From Bedellia somnulentella (lineage: Eukaryota > Arthropoda > Insecta > Lepidoptera > Bedelliidae), in the NCBI GenBank assembly GCA_963576735.1, contig OY755197.1:136501-200500 (forward strand): a stretch of DNA of 64,000 nucleotides, in the 5' to 3' direction. The notes under the pieces were generated by a model that saw only the letters and a program-made list of their open reading frames with translations, did not search any database and was not told the origin of the DNA. A program made the translations under genes and the position numbers. Shown piece by piece: positions 46,601 through 56,509 of the stretch (its first letter is position 1; each line of letters starts with the position of its first letter).

Positions 46601-47850
46601 CTATCAAATACAATAGAAAAAAAAGGCAATTCGCCTACAAAAAAATAAAAATAATTACAAAAAACCAAAATTTTTATGATATTTTACACTTAAAACTAAC
46701 AATTTTTATTATTTTTCAGGTCGCGGAAGGCGGAACGCTGCTAAATGGTGATAATTAGCTATAACTAGCAAAAAGACAACAAAAAGGGGGTACAAAAGAC
46801 AGAAATTAACTTTAAAAATCCTCACGCCCATACATTACGTATTGCGCTAAGGTAAACTTTTGAAAATCAATTTTTTGAGTTTTTCTCACAAACTATTAGG
46901 CCTATATCGAAGATTAGGCACTCAAAAAATTGGATTAAGCGAAAGCTATCGATAACAACAGAAAAAAGTGGCAAATCGCCCTAAAAAAATTAAAAATAAT
47001 TACAAAAAACCAAAATTTTTGTGATATTTTACACTTAAAACTAACAATTTTTATTATTTTTCAGCTCGCGGAAGGCGGAACGCTGCTAAATGGTGATAAT
47101 TAGCTATAACTAGCAAAAAGACAACAAAAAGGGGGTACAAAAGACAGAAATTAACTTTAAAAATCCTCACGCCCATACATTACGTATTGCGCTAAGGTAA
47201 ACTTTTGAAAATCAATTTTTTGAGTTTTTCTCACAAACTATTGGGCCTATATCGAAGATTAGGCACTCAAAAAATTGGATTAAGCGAAAGCTGTCGATAA
47301 CAACAAAAAAAAGTGGCAGTTCGCCCAAAAAAAATAAAAATAATTACAAAAAACCAAAATTTTTATGATATTTTACACTTAAAACTAACAATTTTTATTA
47401 TTTTTCAGGTCGCGGAAGGCGGAACGCTGCTAAATGGTGATAATTAGCTATAACTAGCAAAAAGACAACAAAAAGGGGGTACAAAAGACAGAAATTAACT
47501 TTAAAAATCCTCACGCCCATACATTACGTATTGCGCTAAGGTAAACTTTTGAAAATCAATTTTTTGAGTTTTTCTCACAAACTATTTGGCCTATATCGAA
47601 GATTAGGCACTCAAAAAATTGGATTAAGCGAAAGCTGTCGATAACAACAGAAAAAAGTGGCAGTTCGCCCAAAAAAAATTAAAAATAATTACAAAAAACC
47701 AAAATTTTTATGATATTTTACACTTAAAACTAACAATTTTTATTATTTTTCAGGTCGCGGAAGGCGGAACGCTGCTAAATGGTGATAATTAGCTATAACT
47801 AGCAAAAAGACAACAAAAAAGGGGTACAAAAGACAGAAATTAACTTTAAA
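40700..47850 (+). repeat. satellite array, block 8 (about 21 monomers)
   Basis: The longest uninterrupted run, almost all variant 2 (AATGGTGATAATTAG, GACAACAAAAAGG). Multi-monomer structure is visible. The marker ATTTGATTAAGCGAAAGC recurs near 40720, 43478 and 44858, i.e. spaced by about 8 and 4 monomers. TTGAGCGAGAGCTATC recurs at about 41069 and 41759, i.e. by two. The block ends mid-monomer at AACTTTAAA|ACGAGC. Confidence 0.96.
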
Positions 47851-48020
47851 ACGAGCAGCAGGCGCACAACAGCCTGCTAACCATCAACAACGTTTATTGC
47901 AACAAGAGAAGAAATTACAAAACAATCAAGGCTTTAAAATACAATACAACGAAATTTTAGAAGAATATTTAAAGATGCAAGACATGGAAGAAGTTCCTGT
48001 TAAAGATATATCAAATAAAA
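47851..48020 (+). pseudogene. BEL/Pao pol fragment before the RT
   Basis: About 55 codons in one frame (RAAGAQQPANHQQRLLQQEKK... YNEILEEYLKMQDMEEVPV) resemble the segment just upstream of the RT in BEL/Pao pol. It is joined directly to satellite on the left and to the A-rich tail of a family-D fragment on the right. Too short for more. Confidence 0.6.
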
Positions 48021-48971
48021 TAAAAATAAATAAAAAATAAAATAATCATTTATTTCAAAGTAAAAAGATAAATCTTTATTTTTTGAACGTCAAAATTCAA
48101 CTTAATACTAAGTTTACTTCGGATTCGGAAGGTGTTTTGTTGAGAGAAGAACCCGTAAGAAACTCGTCAACACACATCTTTTTTTACGTCCATTACAATT
48201 TTGGTGTTAGCCCGGAAACATCCTGCACAGAGCCCTGATGACACCAAGCCACTTCATCATTAATGTAATCATTAACATTGTAATAGGCTTTCGAACTAAG
48301 ATTTCTTTTAACTACTGCTTTGAATTTTGTTTCTGATAAACTTAAAATGTCCTCAGGTATTTTATTTTACATTTTTACGCATAACCCCATGAAAGATGTA
48401 TTTACTTTTGACAATCTGTATTTTGTTACTGAAATTTTATTGTTGTCTCTCTGGTTTCGAATATGTCTTTCTTACATACATAATATTTTCATAAATATAT
48501 TGACATGGCAGCGTCATTATGTTTACTGTTTTAAACAATTCCCTCAGGGAATCTCGGGATCTCAAATTGTATATAGCTCTTATTGCTCTCTTTTGGAGAA
48601 TAAATATGGAATCAACATCAGCCACTCTGCCCCAGAGTAAAATACCGTAAGACATTACCCTATGAAAATAGCTGTAATAAACTAATCGAGCTGTCTGTAC
48701 ATCTGTCAAATGTCTTATTTTCCTAACGGCATATGCAGCACTACTTAGCCTGCCAGCTAGTGAGCTAATGTGGGGTCCCCATTGGAGCTTGGAGTCTAGA
48801 GTTATCCCTAAGAAAACTGTGTCATCCGAATAAACTATATTTTCATTATTTAAAATTATTTCTTTATCAACGCTCTTAACATTGGGTAATACAAATTTGA
48901 TGCATTTAGTTTTTTTGCCATTCAGTACAAGATTATTGGAAGCAAACCATGTTTGAATCTGTGAAACCGTG
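48021..48971 (-). pseudogene. second copy of element D, 3' fragment
   Basis: Minus-strand sequence corresponding to about 33350-34320 of element D. It contains the RT thumb and C-terminus (TDVQTARLVYYSYFH, SYGILLWGR, FILQKRAIRAIYNL, DSLRELFKT) with frameshifts and stops. Its 3' tail at the left is A/T-rich instead of TATCTTT. Its right side stops at the LTR of BEL-1 (48972). Divergence from D is clear, so it is an older copy. Confidence 0.9.
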
Positions 48972-49192
48972 TGTTAATAAAACATAAAAGACTTAAATTG
49001 ATTTAAACAATTTAATTTCCAATTAAATACAAAATTAATAATTTATTCCGACGCGGTGGAGGTGGAGAATAAGAGTGGCAGAGCGGCGGGAAGCGCTCTC
49101 AGCCGTAGTTCGTCTTGAGTAGGCGCGGGCGCGGGGGGAGGCCAATGACAAGTCAGTTGCTTGCGCTACCGTAGAAATGATCGGCGTAGACA
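48972..49192 (-). repeat. BEL-1 3' LTR (221 bp)
   Basis: A 221-bp direct repeat with TG...CA ends (TGTTAATAAAACATAAAAG ... CGGCGTAGACA on the plus strand), matching 53715-53935 with two differences that I see. The element reads on the minus strand, so this is the 3' LTR. A purine-rich AAGGGCCGGGAGCA (minus strand, about 49193-49206) precedes it as polypurine tract. Confidence 0.93.
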
Positions 49193-49245
49193 TGCTCCCG
49201 GCCCTTGAAAGCTCCTGCTGGTGGTTTCAAAGTCTTCCACTTAGT

Positions 49246-50415
49246 TTATATTTCTGATGTGGGCAGTAAACATAGGCGGTTCAGCGCTCTTCGCACAATC
49301 CCTTTATTAGTGACCACATCTGCTACGCGTGATACGCCATCGGTTCCGGGAAACAACTTGTTTATTCGCCCAAGACGCCAGCATAAAGGTGGAATATTAT
49401 CCTCCTTGATTAGGACTAGGTCATCTATTTTGAGCTCTCTGCATTTGATTCGCCACTTGGTGCGTTGTTGCAGCTCCGACACGTACTCACTCGACCATCT
49501 CTTCCAGAAATGCTGCCTCAGGTGTTCTAGCCGCTGAAAACGGTCGAGACGATTTATATTGTTTTCAATATAGGTTTCAGAGGGTAATGACGTTAAGGGC
49601 CTGCCTATCAAGAAGTGGCCGGGGGTGAGCGGTTGGAAATCGTTTGGAGAGGGGCTAAGGGGACAAAGAGGACGGCTGTTAAGGATAGCTCCGATTTGAG
49701 CGAACAGTGAAGACAATTCCTCAAATGTTAAATGAATGTTTCCTATTATCCTATTAAAGTGAAATTTAGCCGATTTAACACAAGCTTCAGCTAAACCATT
49801 GAATGAAGGAGCGTAAACTGGTGAGAATTTAAATTTAATGCCCTGACTGGCTGCAAAACCTTGAATAGCGTCACTATTTAAATTTAAAAAGTTGCCTATA
49901 TCTTTAGCAGCGGCAACAAAGTTTCTACCATTGTCGCAGTATATAGTTTTTTGTATAATACATTTAATTTTATCATCGGGACGCTCCTCACCTAGCTGCC
50001 AAATGCACCTTGTGGTCAAAAAACTTGCACTGGAAAAACCATATGTAACGGTATTCAGTCGAAGAGTTTGTATACTGTCAGTCTCGTTGTCGCGCCACAG
50101 TATAAGCTGTAAATCGCGATCAGATTCGTTAACATTCACCTGCCTATACATTTTCTCAATATTCCCTGAAATAATATATTTATATAAGTGGAATCGGATA
50201 AGAATATTGAATAAGGAGTTTTGTATAGTTGGTCCCACCATTTGTATATCATTGACTGATATACTCGAAGTGGTGCGAGCAGAGGCATCAAGCACGACGC
50301 GTAATTTAGTAGATTCGCTTTTCTCTCTTATCACTGGGTGGTGAGGAAAAGGTTTTTGTAAATAAAGGGTTTTGTATTGGTGCGATAGACAGATGACCGA
50401 GTCTGTGGTATTCAT
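49246..50415 (-). pseudogene. BEL-1 pol remainder: RT fused by deletion to integrase
   Basis: Minus strand, 389 codons. The first ~140 residues are RT (HHPVIREKSESTKLRVVLDASA, NIEKMYRQVNVNE, TYGFSSASFLTTR). The frame then passes directly from DDKIKCIIQK to the integrase core TIYCDNGRNFVAAAKD. This in-frame internal deletion removes the catalytic YVDD region of the RT, RNase H and the N-terminal zinc domain and first Asp of integrase. The integrase tail is present: NSRPLCPLSPS, FLIGRPLTSLP, the DUF5641-like domain with DLVLIKEDNIPP and LFPGTDGVSRVADV. It cannot support its own replication. Confidence 0.9.
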
Positions 50416-50947
50416 GTATGAAACTAGAATAGCCCTGCTTTAGAATAGGTTGTTTTTTAAAACGGGCTTCTAAGTTAATAAACCTTTTCCTTGCTAAATT
50501 ATATGAATCGCCTAGACGGTCGCGGTTGTCACGTAGTGGCAGGGCTACACAAAAGCGACCATTCTCGAGGCGTGTAGTTGTAGAAAGAAAATGTTTTTCA
50601 CAGAGCTTCTCTTCTTTAGTATAGGGTGTAGTTTGAGGAAAGCTTTCCAATTCCCAGAATATTGACATTCCTTTCTCTAGAATAGGGCAACTGTCCTGAT
50701 TATGTGAGAAATTGGTAGGAATATTACTATCATTAAACTTACTATACATATCATCATCTTCCTTTAATAAAAAATTACATATGAGTGGCTTCGACGTTTT
50801 TTGAAATGATGTTTGTAGGGTTGGCAAGGGACCCGCAACGAGCCATCCTAGCTTGGAGCTACGAAGTATAGGGTAGGGCTTACCTTTGCCTAAGATACGT
50901 TGTTCTGAGCCTATAAGGTCACAGAACAAGTCAGCTCCTATCAACAT
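50306..50947 (-). pseudogene. BEL-1 pol, protease-RT linker in a shifted frame
   Basis: The 213-codon minus-strand frame continues the gag-protease frame after a one-base shift near 50945 (MLIGADLFCDLI follows LPPSI). It carries LRSSKLGWLVAGP and the N-terminal RT region (FIHEYHRLGHLS), and is itself left by a second one-base shift near 50350 to reach the RT frame. Both shifts look like small deletions after insertion. Confidence 0.82.
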
Positions 50948-52674
50948 ATCGATGGCGGAAGGCTGATAAAAGCGGGGTCAGCCAGTTCAACAATAGGTAA
51001 ATTTAGAGCTCTGTAATCAAACGCAACCTTAGGTAAATCATGTGAAATCTTAGGTAAAACAAGACAGGATAACATAGCTTTGAATGATTCATTTTTAGAT
51101 TGTAAGTAAAGAGAACATCTCTCTGTATTGAGGTTAAGTGGAGTGTTACAAATGCCTACTATACTTAAATTAGAAGCTTGAGGTGACAAGTGTAATTGCT
51201 GTTTAGCAGCCTCGCTAATGAAGGAGGACTGGCTCCCACTATCGAGTAGAGCCCGCACTATAATGGTCTCATCAGTATTGGGATTTGATAGCTTTACCTG
51301 GGCTGTACACAACAAAACTTCTTGGGATTCAGAAATAGCCGACATGGCAATAGAATTGGATATATTGTCATTAGACTTCACATTTTCATTGTTTACACCC
51401 GAATTGTGCAATAAGGAATGATGGCGGCGTTTACAAGTGTAGCATGAACCAGGGAGGGAACAATGATTAACATCGTGGCCAGGTCTAAGACAGTTTTCAC
51501 AAAGGTGATTAGTCGAAACAAAAGATATTCTTTCTGCCGGTGACTTAGATTTGAATGAGGCGCAATCATATATACGATGCTTGGACGAGCAAAAACCGCA
51601 ATCGTATATTTTTAAAGCTCGTTTATCTTGCTTAATAGGTTTATTATTATTAGTCACAATAAATGATTTGGTTTGGGCCCTTGGTGGGGGAAGCGTAGGC
51701 GGTCTTGTCTTATCTCTTGTGTCGTGCTTGCTACGTTGAATGGATTCAAGTTTATCTGCCCGAGTTCTAAGAAAAGTAAAAAAATCGTCGAGAGAAGGAA
51801 TGTCCGATATAGTGCTTCTGTGCTCCTCCCATTTTAAACAAGTGCTATTATCTAGTTTGGCAGTAACCAAATGAATAATTAAAACGTCCCACTTGTCTGT
51901 AGGCAGCCCTAAAGAACTAAGAGCTCGTAAGTTTTTGTTCACATGGTCTACTATGTATCTCAAGGACTTGTTGGTTTCACGGAAACATTCAAAATTTAAC
52001 ATAGAATTTAAATGATTACTAATTAGTTGCCTTTTGTTTTCAAATCGCTGGCATAGGAGGTCCCAAGCCTTTGGGTAATTTTCATTTGAAACCTCAAGGT
52101 TCCCAACGACTCGAGCAGCTTCTCCCTCTAAATATGAATTTAAATAATAATATTTATGAATCCCCTGTATTTTACTGTTTCCGTGCACCAAAGATACAAA
52201 GGTTTCCTTGAACTCTAGCCATTTAAAATATGACCCATCAAAGTTTGGTATTTTTATGACAGGCAGTTTGAATGACAGACCATCGTGTTCACTATTGCAA
52301 TGGTTAGAGCAAGTGGAAGAATTAGAGTGACAATCAAGATGAGGCTTAGAAGAATCATTATCACTTATGAGCTTTTGTGCTAAGGCAACAAGATAATCGA
52401 ACTCTTGTTCCATTAAATCGCGCATAGTTAACTCACTTTCCTGATTATTATCATTTAGTAACTCTATTTGGCTCTGCAGCCCGTCGAACTCAACAAGTAA
52501 AGCTTCTAAGCGAGATAATTTCATTGCAAGTTGTTTTATTTCCAATTCACAAATAGAATCTGAAGAATTAAAAGATTCAATATAATTTTTAAATTTAGTT
52601 AATCGTCCTTTAATGCTACTGCGCTTAACAATTAAAGTCTTAAGCGAATCATCCTTTCCGGATTCGGAAGCCAT
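50941..52674 (-). CDS. BEL-1 gag and protease
   Basis: A 577-residue minus-strand protein from the ATG at 52674. Residues ~1-320 are gag with a helical N-terminal part and KIPNFDGSYFKWLEFKETF. Residues ~355-425 are the Cys/His knuckle cluster (CGFCSSKHRIYDC, CENCLRPGHDVNHC, CYTCKRRHHSLLH). Residues ~465-520 are an aspartic protease with catalytic LLDSGSQSSFIS. The 3' end is truncated by the frameshift near 50945. The first two thirds exist a second time at 39708-40699. Confidence 0.92.
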   Translation of the reverse strand: MASESGKDDSLKTLIVKRSSIKGRLTKFKNYIESFNSSDSICELEIKQLAMKLSRLEALLVEFDGLQSQIELLNDNNQESELTMRDLMEQEFDYLVALAQKLISDNDSSKPHLDCHSNSSTCSNHCNSEHDGLSFKLPVIKIPNFDGSYFKWLEFKETFVSLVHGNSKIQGIHKYYYLNSYLEGEAARVVGNLEVSNENYPKAWDLLCQRFENKRQLISNHLNSMLNFECFRETNKSLRYIVDHVNKNLRALSSLGLPTDKWDVLIIHLVTAKLDNSTCLKWEEHRSTISDIPSLDDFFTFLRTRADKLESIQRSKHDTRDKTRPPTLPPPRAQTKSFIVTNNNKPIKQDKRALKIYDCGFCSSKHRIYDCASFKSKSPAERISFVSTNHLCENCLRPGHDVNHCSLPGSCYTCKRRHHSLLHNSGVNNENVKSNDNISNSIAMSAISESQEVLLCTAQVKLSNPNTDETIIVRALLDSGSQSSFISEAAKQQLHLSPQASNLSIVGICNTPLNLNTERCSLYLQSKNESFKAMLSCLVLPKISHDLPKVAFDYRALNLPIVELADPAFISLPPSIC

Positions 52675-53714
52675 TGCAATGAAATATCTGACTTAACGAA
52701 AGCAAAATAATAAAGAATATATTATGTTACGATACGCTCCTTGCTTCAAAGACCAGCTGAGCGGGCGCAGATAAGAAACCGGTTCGCACTGCGTCTACAC
52801 GGCGCGAGGCGGCTGGCAGGGGCACTGTCGGCTAGCGGCGGCGGGTGGGCTAGGTTACGTCACTCAAGCGCGCGCTCGACGAGTGCATGCACTGGAATTG
52901 AGATAATATATCCGCTAATATGCTGATAATGACAGAAAGGCAAAGTGTGTTTTATTTAAATATTTAACGGATCAAATGCAGTAATAATGATTTGTATTTT
53001 TAAATCGCTTTATGTTAACTGTATCTATACAAAGTGAAAACATCAGCGTTTATCGATAGTTTGTCTATGTTGAGCGATTAATTATATTTGCAATAGACTT
53101 ATAATGATCAAACAAAGGTCAACGACTCGAAGAATTCAATGTCACGACTTTGAGAAAAACAATTTAAAATGTCGGTATATCGAAATAACCGTGATTTTGA
53201 AAATTATTTTAAACTGTTTAATTACTAAAACTGATGCTAGTAACGGTTAAAGTAAGCTAGTTTTGTAAGTATCATAAACATATGAGGAACCAAATCACAA
53301 TTCGCTAAATTCGAAGGGAAAGAAAAGTAGGAATAAAGAAAGGAACGAGCTCACAGTTATGATAGACAGGCAGGCTGGTAGGAAGCGATATCCGGGCGCT
53401 GCTGGCTGCTAAGTGGTCGCGAAGTCTTCTTCCCGTGGAAGTAGAGGCCCTCGGCAAATTTAGACAGGCAGGCTGGCTGGCTGGAGTATGCTCCGGGTGG
53501 CGCTGCTGGCTGACTCGGGATCTCCGGTGTGGCTCGGGAATGCGGCGCAATGGGCTGGCAGGCGGCCGGCTGGAGATGAGCGGCGTCGTTGCTAATTGCA
53601 CGGTAGGCGCGCAATCCGATGTTGTCTCCACACGGCGGCGGTTAGAGAACTCGCAAAATATCGTTAAATGTCCGTATTATAGATTGCAGGTCCTGTCACG
53701 GTCGCCACTTTTTA
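52675..53714 (-). other. BEL-1 5' leader with primer-binding site
   Basis: About 1 kb between the 5' LTR and gag with no conserved ORF. The segment 53360-53640 is GC-rich with repeated GACAGGCAGGCTGG and GGCTGGCTGG words. On the minus strand TGGCGACCGTGACAGG (53707-53692) starts 7 nt after the LTR end, in the position of a tRNA primer-binding site; the tRNA is not identified. Confidence 0.7.
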
Positions 53715-53935
53715 TGTTAATAAAACATAAAAGACTTAAATTGATTTAAACAATTTAATTTCCAATTAAATACAAAATTAATAATTTATTCCGACGCGGT
53801 GGAGGTGGAGAGTAAGAGTGGCAGAGCGGCGGGAAGCGCTCTCAGCCGTAGTTCGTCTTGAGTAGGCGCGGGCGCGGGGGGAGGCCAATGACAAGTCAGT
53901 TGCTTGCGCTACCGTTGAAATGATCGGCGTAGACA
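53715..53935 (-). repeat. BEL-1 5' LTR (221 bp)
   Basis: Direct repeat partner of 48972-49192, same length and TG...CA ends. Differences seen: GAGAGTAAG against GAGAATAAG, and CCGTTGAAA against CCGTAGAAA. On the minus strand it begins TGTCTACGCCG. Confidence 0.93.
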
Positions 53936-55394
53936 TTTACAGCACTGTTTTAAAATATTAGAAGATAAACGAGCACAATTACCGAAGTATTATGTTCGTC
54001 TGGATACCTCACATTTTATTAAAACATTATATAATCAGGCAATATTTAAAGAGTTAGACAACAGAATTGTAAATTTTTACGTTAATTGCATCCGCGTAAT
54101 AAAAAAAACTTCTTCATATGATGAAGTTAAATCAATTTTAAAAGATGTCCTTGTCGTGACTAATAGTAAGTTCCGTGGAATTGATTTAAATGGCCAAAAT
54201 ACACGATGTGAGCTGGCAACACAAAACCTAAAAAAACACTTTTTCAACACTACGCGCCTGCCTGAAACGTGTACTGATTTTCAGCAATCAAATATATCGA
54301 CCAACAAACTTACTAGTAATTTAGATATTTTAGAAGAATCGAGTGATGAAAAGAATCCATTATCCGTCTATTATAAAGAGTTAGAAAGTGTGGAAGAGTT
54401 GATTATTCAACTTAGCGATGAAGAAATAACAGATATTGAAAACTTATATTATTTGCCAAACTTGAAAGACACCTTGCTGAGATTACTAAAGAAATTGCCC
54501 CTATGAAGAAATGTAATGAACTCTTTTTTCGGGACAAATGACGATGCTCCTAGCAGCACTAACGTTGAAAACTATTTCAAGGATACAAAAAAGTTGTTTT
54601 TTAAAACAAGTCTCACAAAATACCGTGTTGATAAGTTTATCATTAAACACCATCCATTGATAACTGGCGCTCTTTGCATAGCTAGAAGCAACCTTAACGA
54701 GGCAGTTGCCAAAAGAGACTATACATGTCTCAAGAATGGAAAATGTCTACAAGTTGAAAAAAATATAGAAGAGACTGAAACCTCATTTTATGACAATTCC
54801 GTGTATAGAAATGATCCAAAAGAAATAGAGGACTGGCGAGGTTTAGTGACCAATAAAAAAAAGAAAAAAAAGAAACTGAATCGCCGTATTACACTACACA
54901 TTTTAAGAAACGGCAATTTAGCTACTTCTGGATTATCTAAAATAACGTTTTCAAACACATGTGCATTTGATTCTTTTTTCCAAAATTTATCAGTTGCTTT
55001 TCCGGACAGAATATCCACTAGAAAGTATTTTCTACATATGAATAACGACGTATCAAAACTAATCAAGAGTTTGATCACTTATAAACATAAAAAACGCAGA
55101 GGAATCAAAATAAATAATAATTCACGTAAAAATAAAAAAAAACAAAAAAACCGAAAGACATCTATAGTATTCGTTCAAAAATATTGAGTCATATTTACAG
55201 AAACGAGCTCTCAAAAAATCAGGATCAAGTTAACTGTGAAAGTAACATAACAACAGTTGTGGATAATTTAAAAACTTATGGACTTTATAGCGCTGAAAGA
55301 TTTTTGAGGTGCACAAATGTTAAATGCGAAGTAAATGAAACTCCAGCCAAAAAGTGTGCTTATATTCCTCTTAATATTACCCTTACTGAGGCAC
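53936..55394 (+). pseudogene. MULE-like transposase gene, broken
   Basis: One frame is open from the LTR edge (LQHCFKILEDKRAQLPKYYVRLDTSHFIK), a pattern typical of insect MULE-type transposases around the catalytic His/Asp region. It continues to 54506, where LPL meets a TGA in place of the usual Trp codon. The same frame then continues VMNSFFGTNDD... SSTNVENYFK, again MULE-like. Near 54920-55000 NTCAFDSFFQNL resembles the Cys-containing block of a peptidase-like domain seen in such proteins. A frameshift near 55185 moves the frame to SHIYRNELS... CESNITT. The N-terminus is lost to BEL-1 and the C-terminus to BEL-3. The family call is from remembered patterns and is moderate. Confidence 0.6.
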
Positions 55395-55517
55395 AAGGAG
55401 CGTATTCTTAAGATGTTTCCGGGTACAGATGGTACTCCCAGAGTTGTTGAGGTCCTGGTGGGTGATTCTATTTTGAAAAGAGCGGTCGCAACTCTATCCC
55501 GACTCCCGATTGATTAA
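55395..55517 (+). pseudogene. BEL-3 pol, last 40 codons (DUF5641-like end)
   Basis: The frame RILKMFPGTDGTPRVVEVLV...ILKRAVATLSRLPID* is the C-terminal end of BEL/Pao integrase, parallel to LFPGTDGVSRVADV in BEL-1. It is followed by a G-rich polypurine tract (GGCCCGGGGCGGGGGTA, 55535-55551) and an LTR. The left side is fused to the MULE relic. Confidence 0.75.
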
Positions 55518-55551
55518 AGCAGGCCGATTGTAGCGGCCCGGGGCGGGGGTA

Positions 55552-56069
55552 TGTTCGCGCCAGATTATTAAGTGCTTGTTTTCTGGTAGTGTACGCGTGG
55601 CTTTAGCATATTCTATATATTGAGTCTGTGATTGATAGATTGATGGATGGTAACTTGACTCGTCTTGACTTAATTTTTGATGGCGATTTTGTATTGTGAT
55701 TAATTTTGTATAAAGATTGAGTATTGTGATAATAATAGAAAGGGGCAGTGAATATATTTGATTGTTTATGTTGTGAATCGGTGGAATTGTAGACAATATA
55801 AAAGTGATCTCGGTTGAAACAAAACTTTGATGTGCATTGAGAGCGGTGCACGCGTTGAATCAGAAATCATCTGATGAAGATATTCGTGGAATACACAAGA
55901 AAGCAAGAAAATATTCACTACATACGATATCCTTTTGCCAGAAAATCGTATTTTAATCAAAGACTGGATGCATTCAGATCTGAACAAAATAGTGAGATGT
56001 GTAACCTCTTCAGCAATTCTAGGAGATCGAAGAGCAACACCCAAGGAACTCAAGTAAGTTTTTATTAAA
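55552..56069 (+). repeat. BEL-3 LTR (about 518 bp)
   Basis: Starts TGTTCGCGCC directly after the polypurine tract. It contains TATAAAAG at 55797-55804, a plausible promoter box. The right limit is set by the primer-site-like TGGTAGCAGAG at 56070; no clear CA end is seen there, so the end may lie a few bases earlier. No second LTR copy is present in the window. Confidence 0.6.
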
Positions 56070-56080
56070 TGGTAGCAGAG
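56070..56080 (+). promoter_or_regulatory. primer-binding-site-like sequence (initiator Met tRNA type)
   Basis: TGGTAGCAGAG directly follows the LTR and matches the complement of the initiator methionine tRNA 3' end. A primer site belongs after a 5' LTR, but here pol lies before the same LTR. Confidence 0.55.
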
Positions 56081-56509
56081 CGTTATACACGAACACAGCT
56101 ATTACAGAAAAATCCGACACAAGCTCTGCGCATGAAGGCTAACAGCCATCTGCCGCCCGTTCTCCGCGCAGGGACCCGCTGAAGATTGAAATTGAAATTT
56201 AGGGAAAATGCTTTGTAACTCCATAATTAGGATGAAAGACTTGAAGATGATCATATCAATGATAGATTACTCAGTTGTCTACGCAAATGTTAGGTAATCG
56301 ATAACATAAAAGCAGTATTCTGACAGCAATATCAGATTTTACGATAAATAAGCCCCCCACAGATATATTTTTTTCTTAGTCGATTATTATCAAAAACAAA
56401 ATATGATTCATGATTATTAAAGAAAAGATATAGAACTTGAATATATATTTTATTTCGAGTGTGATTGTTTTATTGAGCGGATTTAATTGAGTTAGAAAAC
56501 TACCAAAAT
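56081..56509. other. no gene recognised; possible BEL-3 leader
   Basis: About 430 bp without a convincing ORF. The first part (to about 56190) is GC-richer (CATCTGCCGCCCGTTCTCCGCG) and may be retrotransposon leader; the remainder is AT-rich and unrecognised. Confidence 0.4.

Larger units (their letters stand above)
48972..53935 (-). mobile_element. BEL/Pao retrotransposon BEL-1, complete but defective
   Basis: A 4.96-kb element on the minus strand bounded by 221-bp LTRs that differ at about two positions, so it is a young insertion. The internal region has an ~1-kb leader, gag-protease, a broken RT joined to integrase, and no room for a full pol. No matching 4-6 bp duplication flanks it (ACCGTG on the left, TTTACA on the right), and its flanks belong to unrelated sequences, so one side was rearranged after insertion or the ends were recombined. 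Confidence 0.92.

Noticed and set aside
53305..53749. Long frames in both strands of the GC-rich BEL-1 leader
   Set aside because: They arise from low-complexity GGCAGGCTGG repeats, lie between LTR and gag, and contain no domain.
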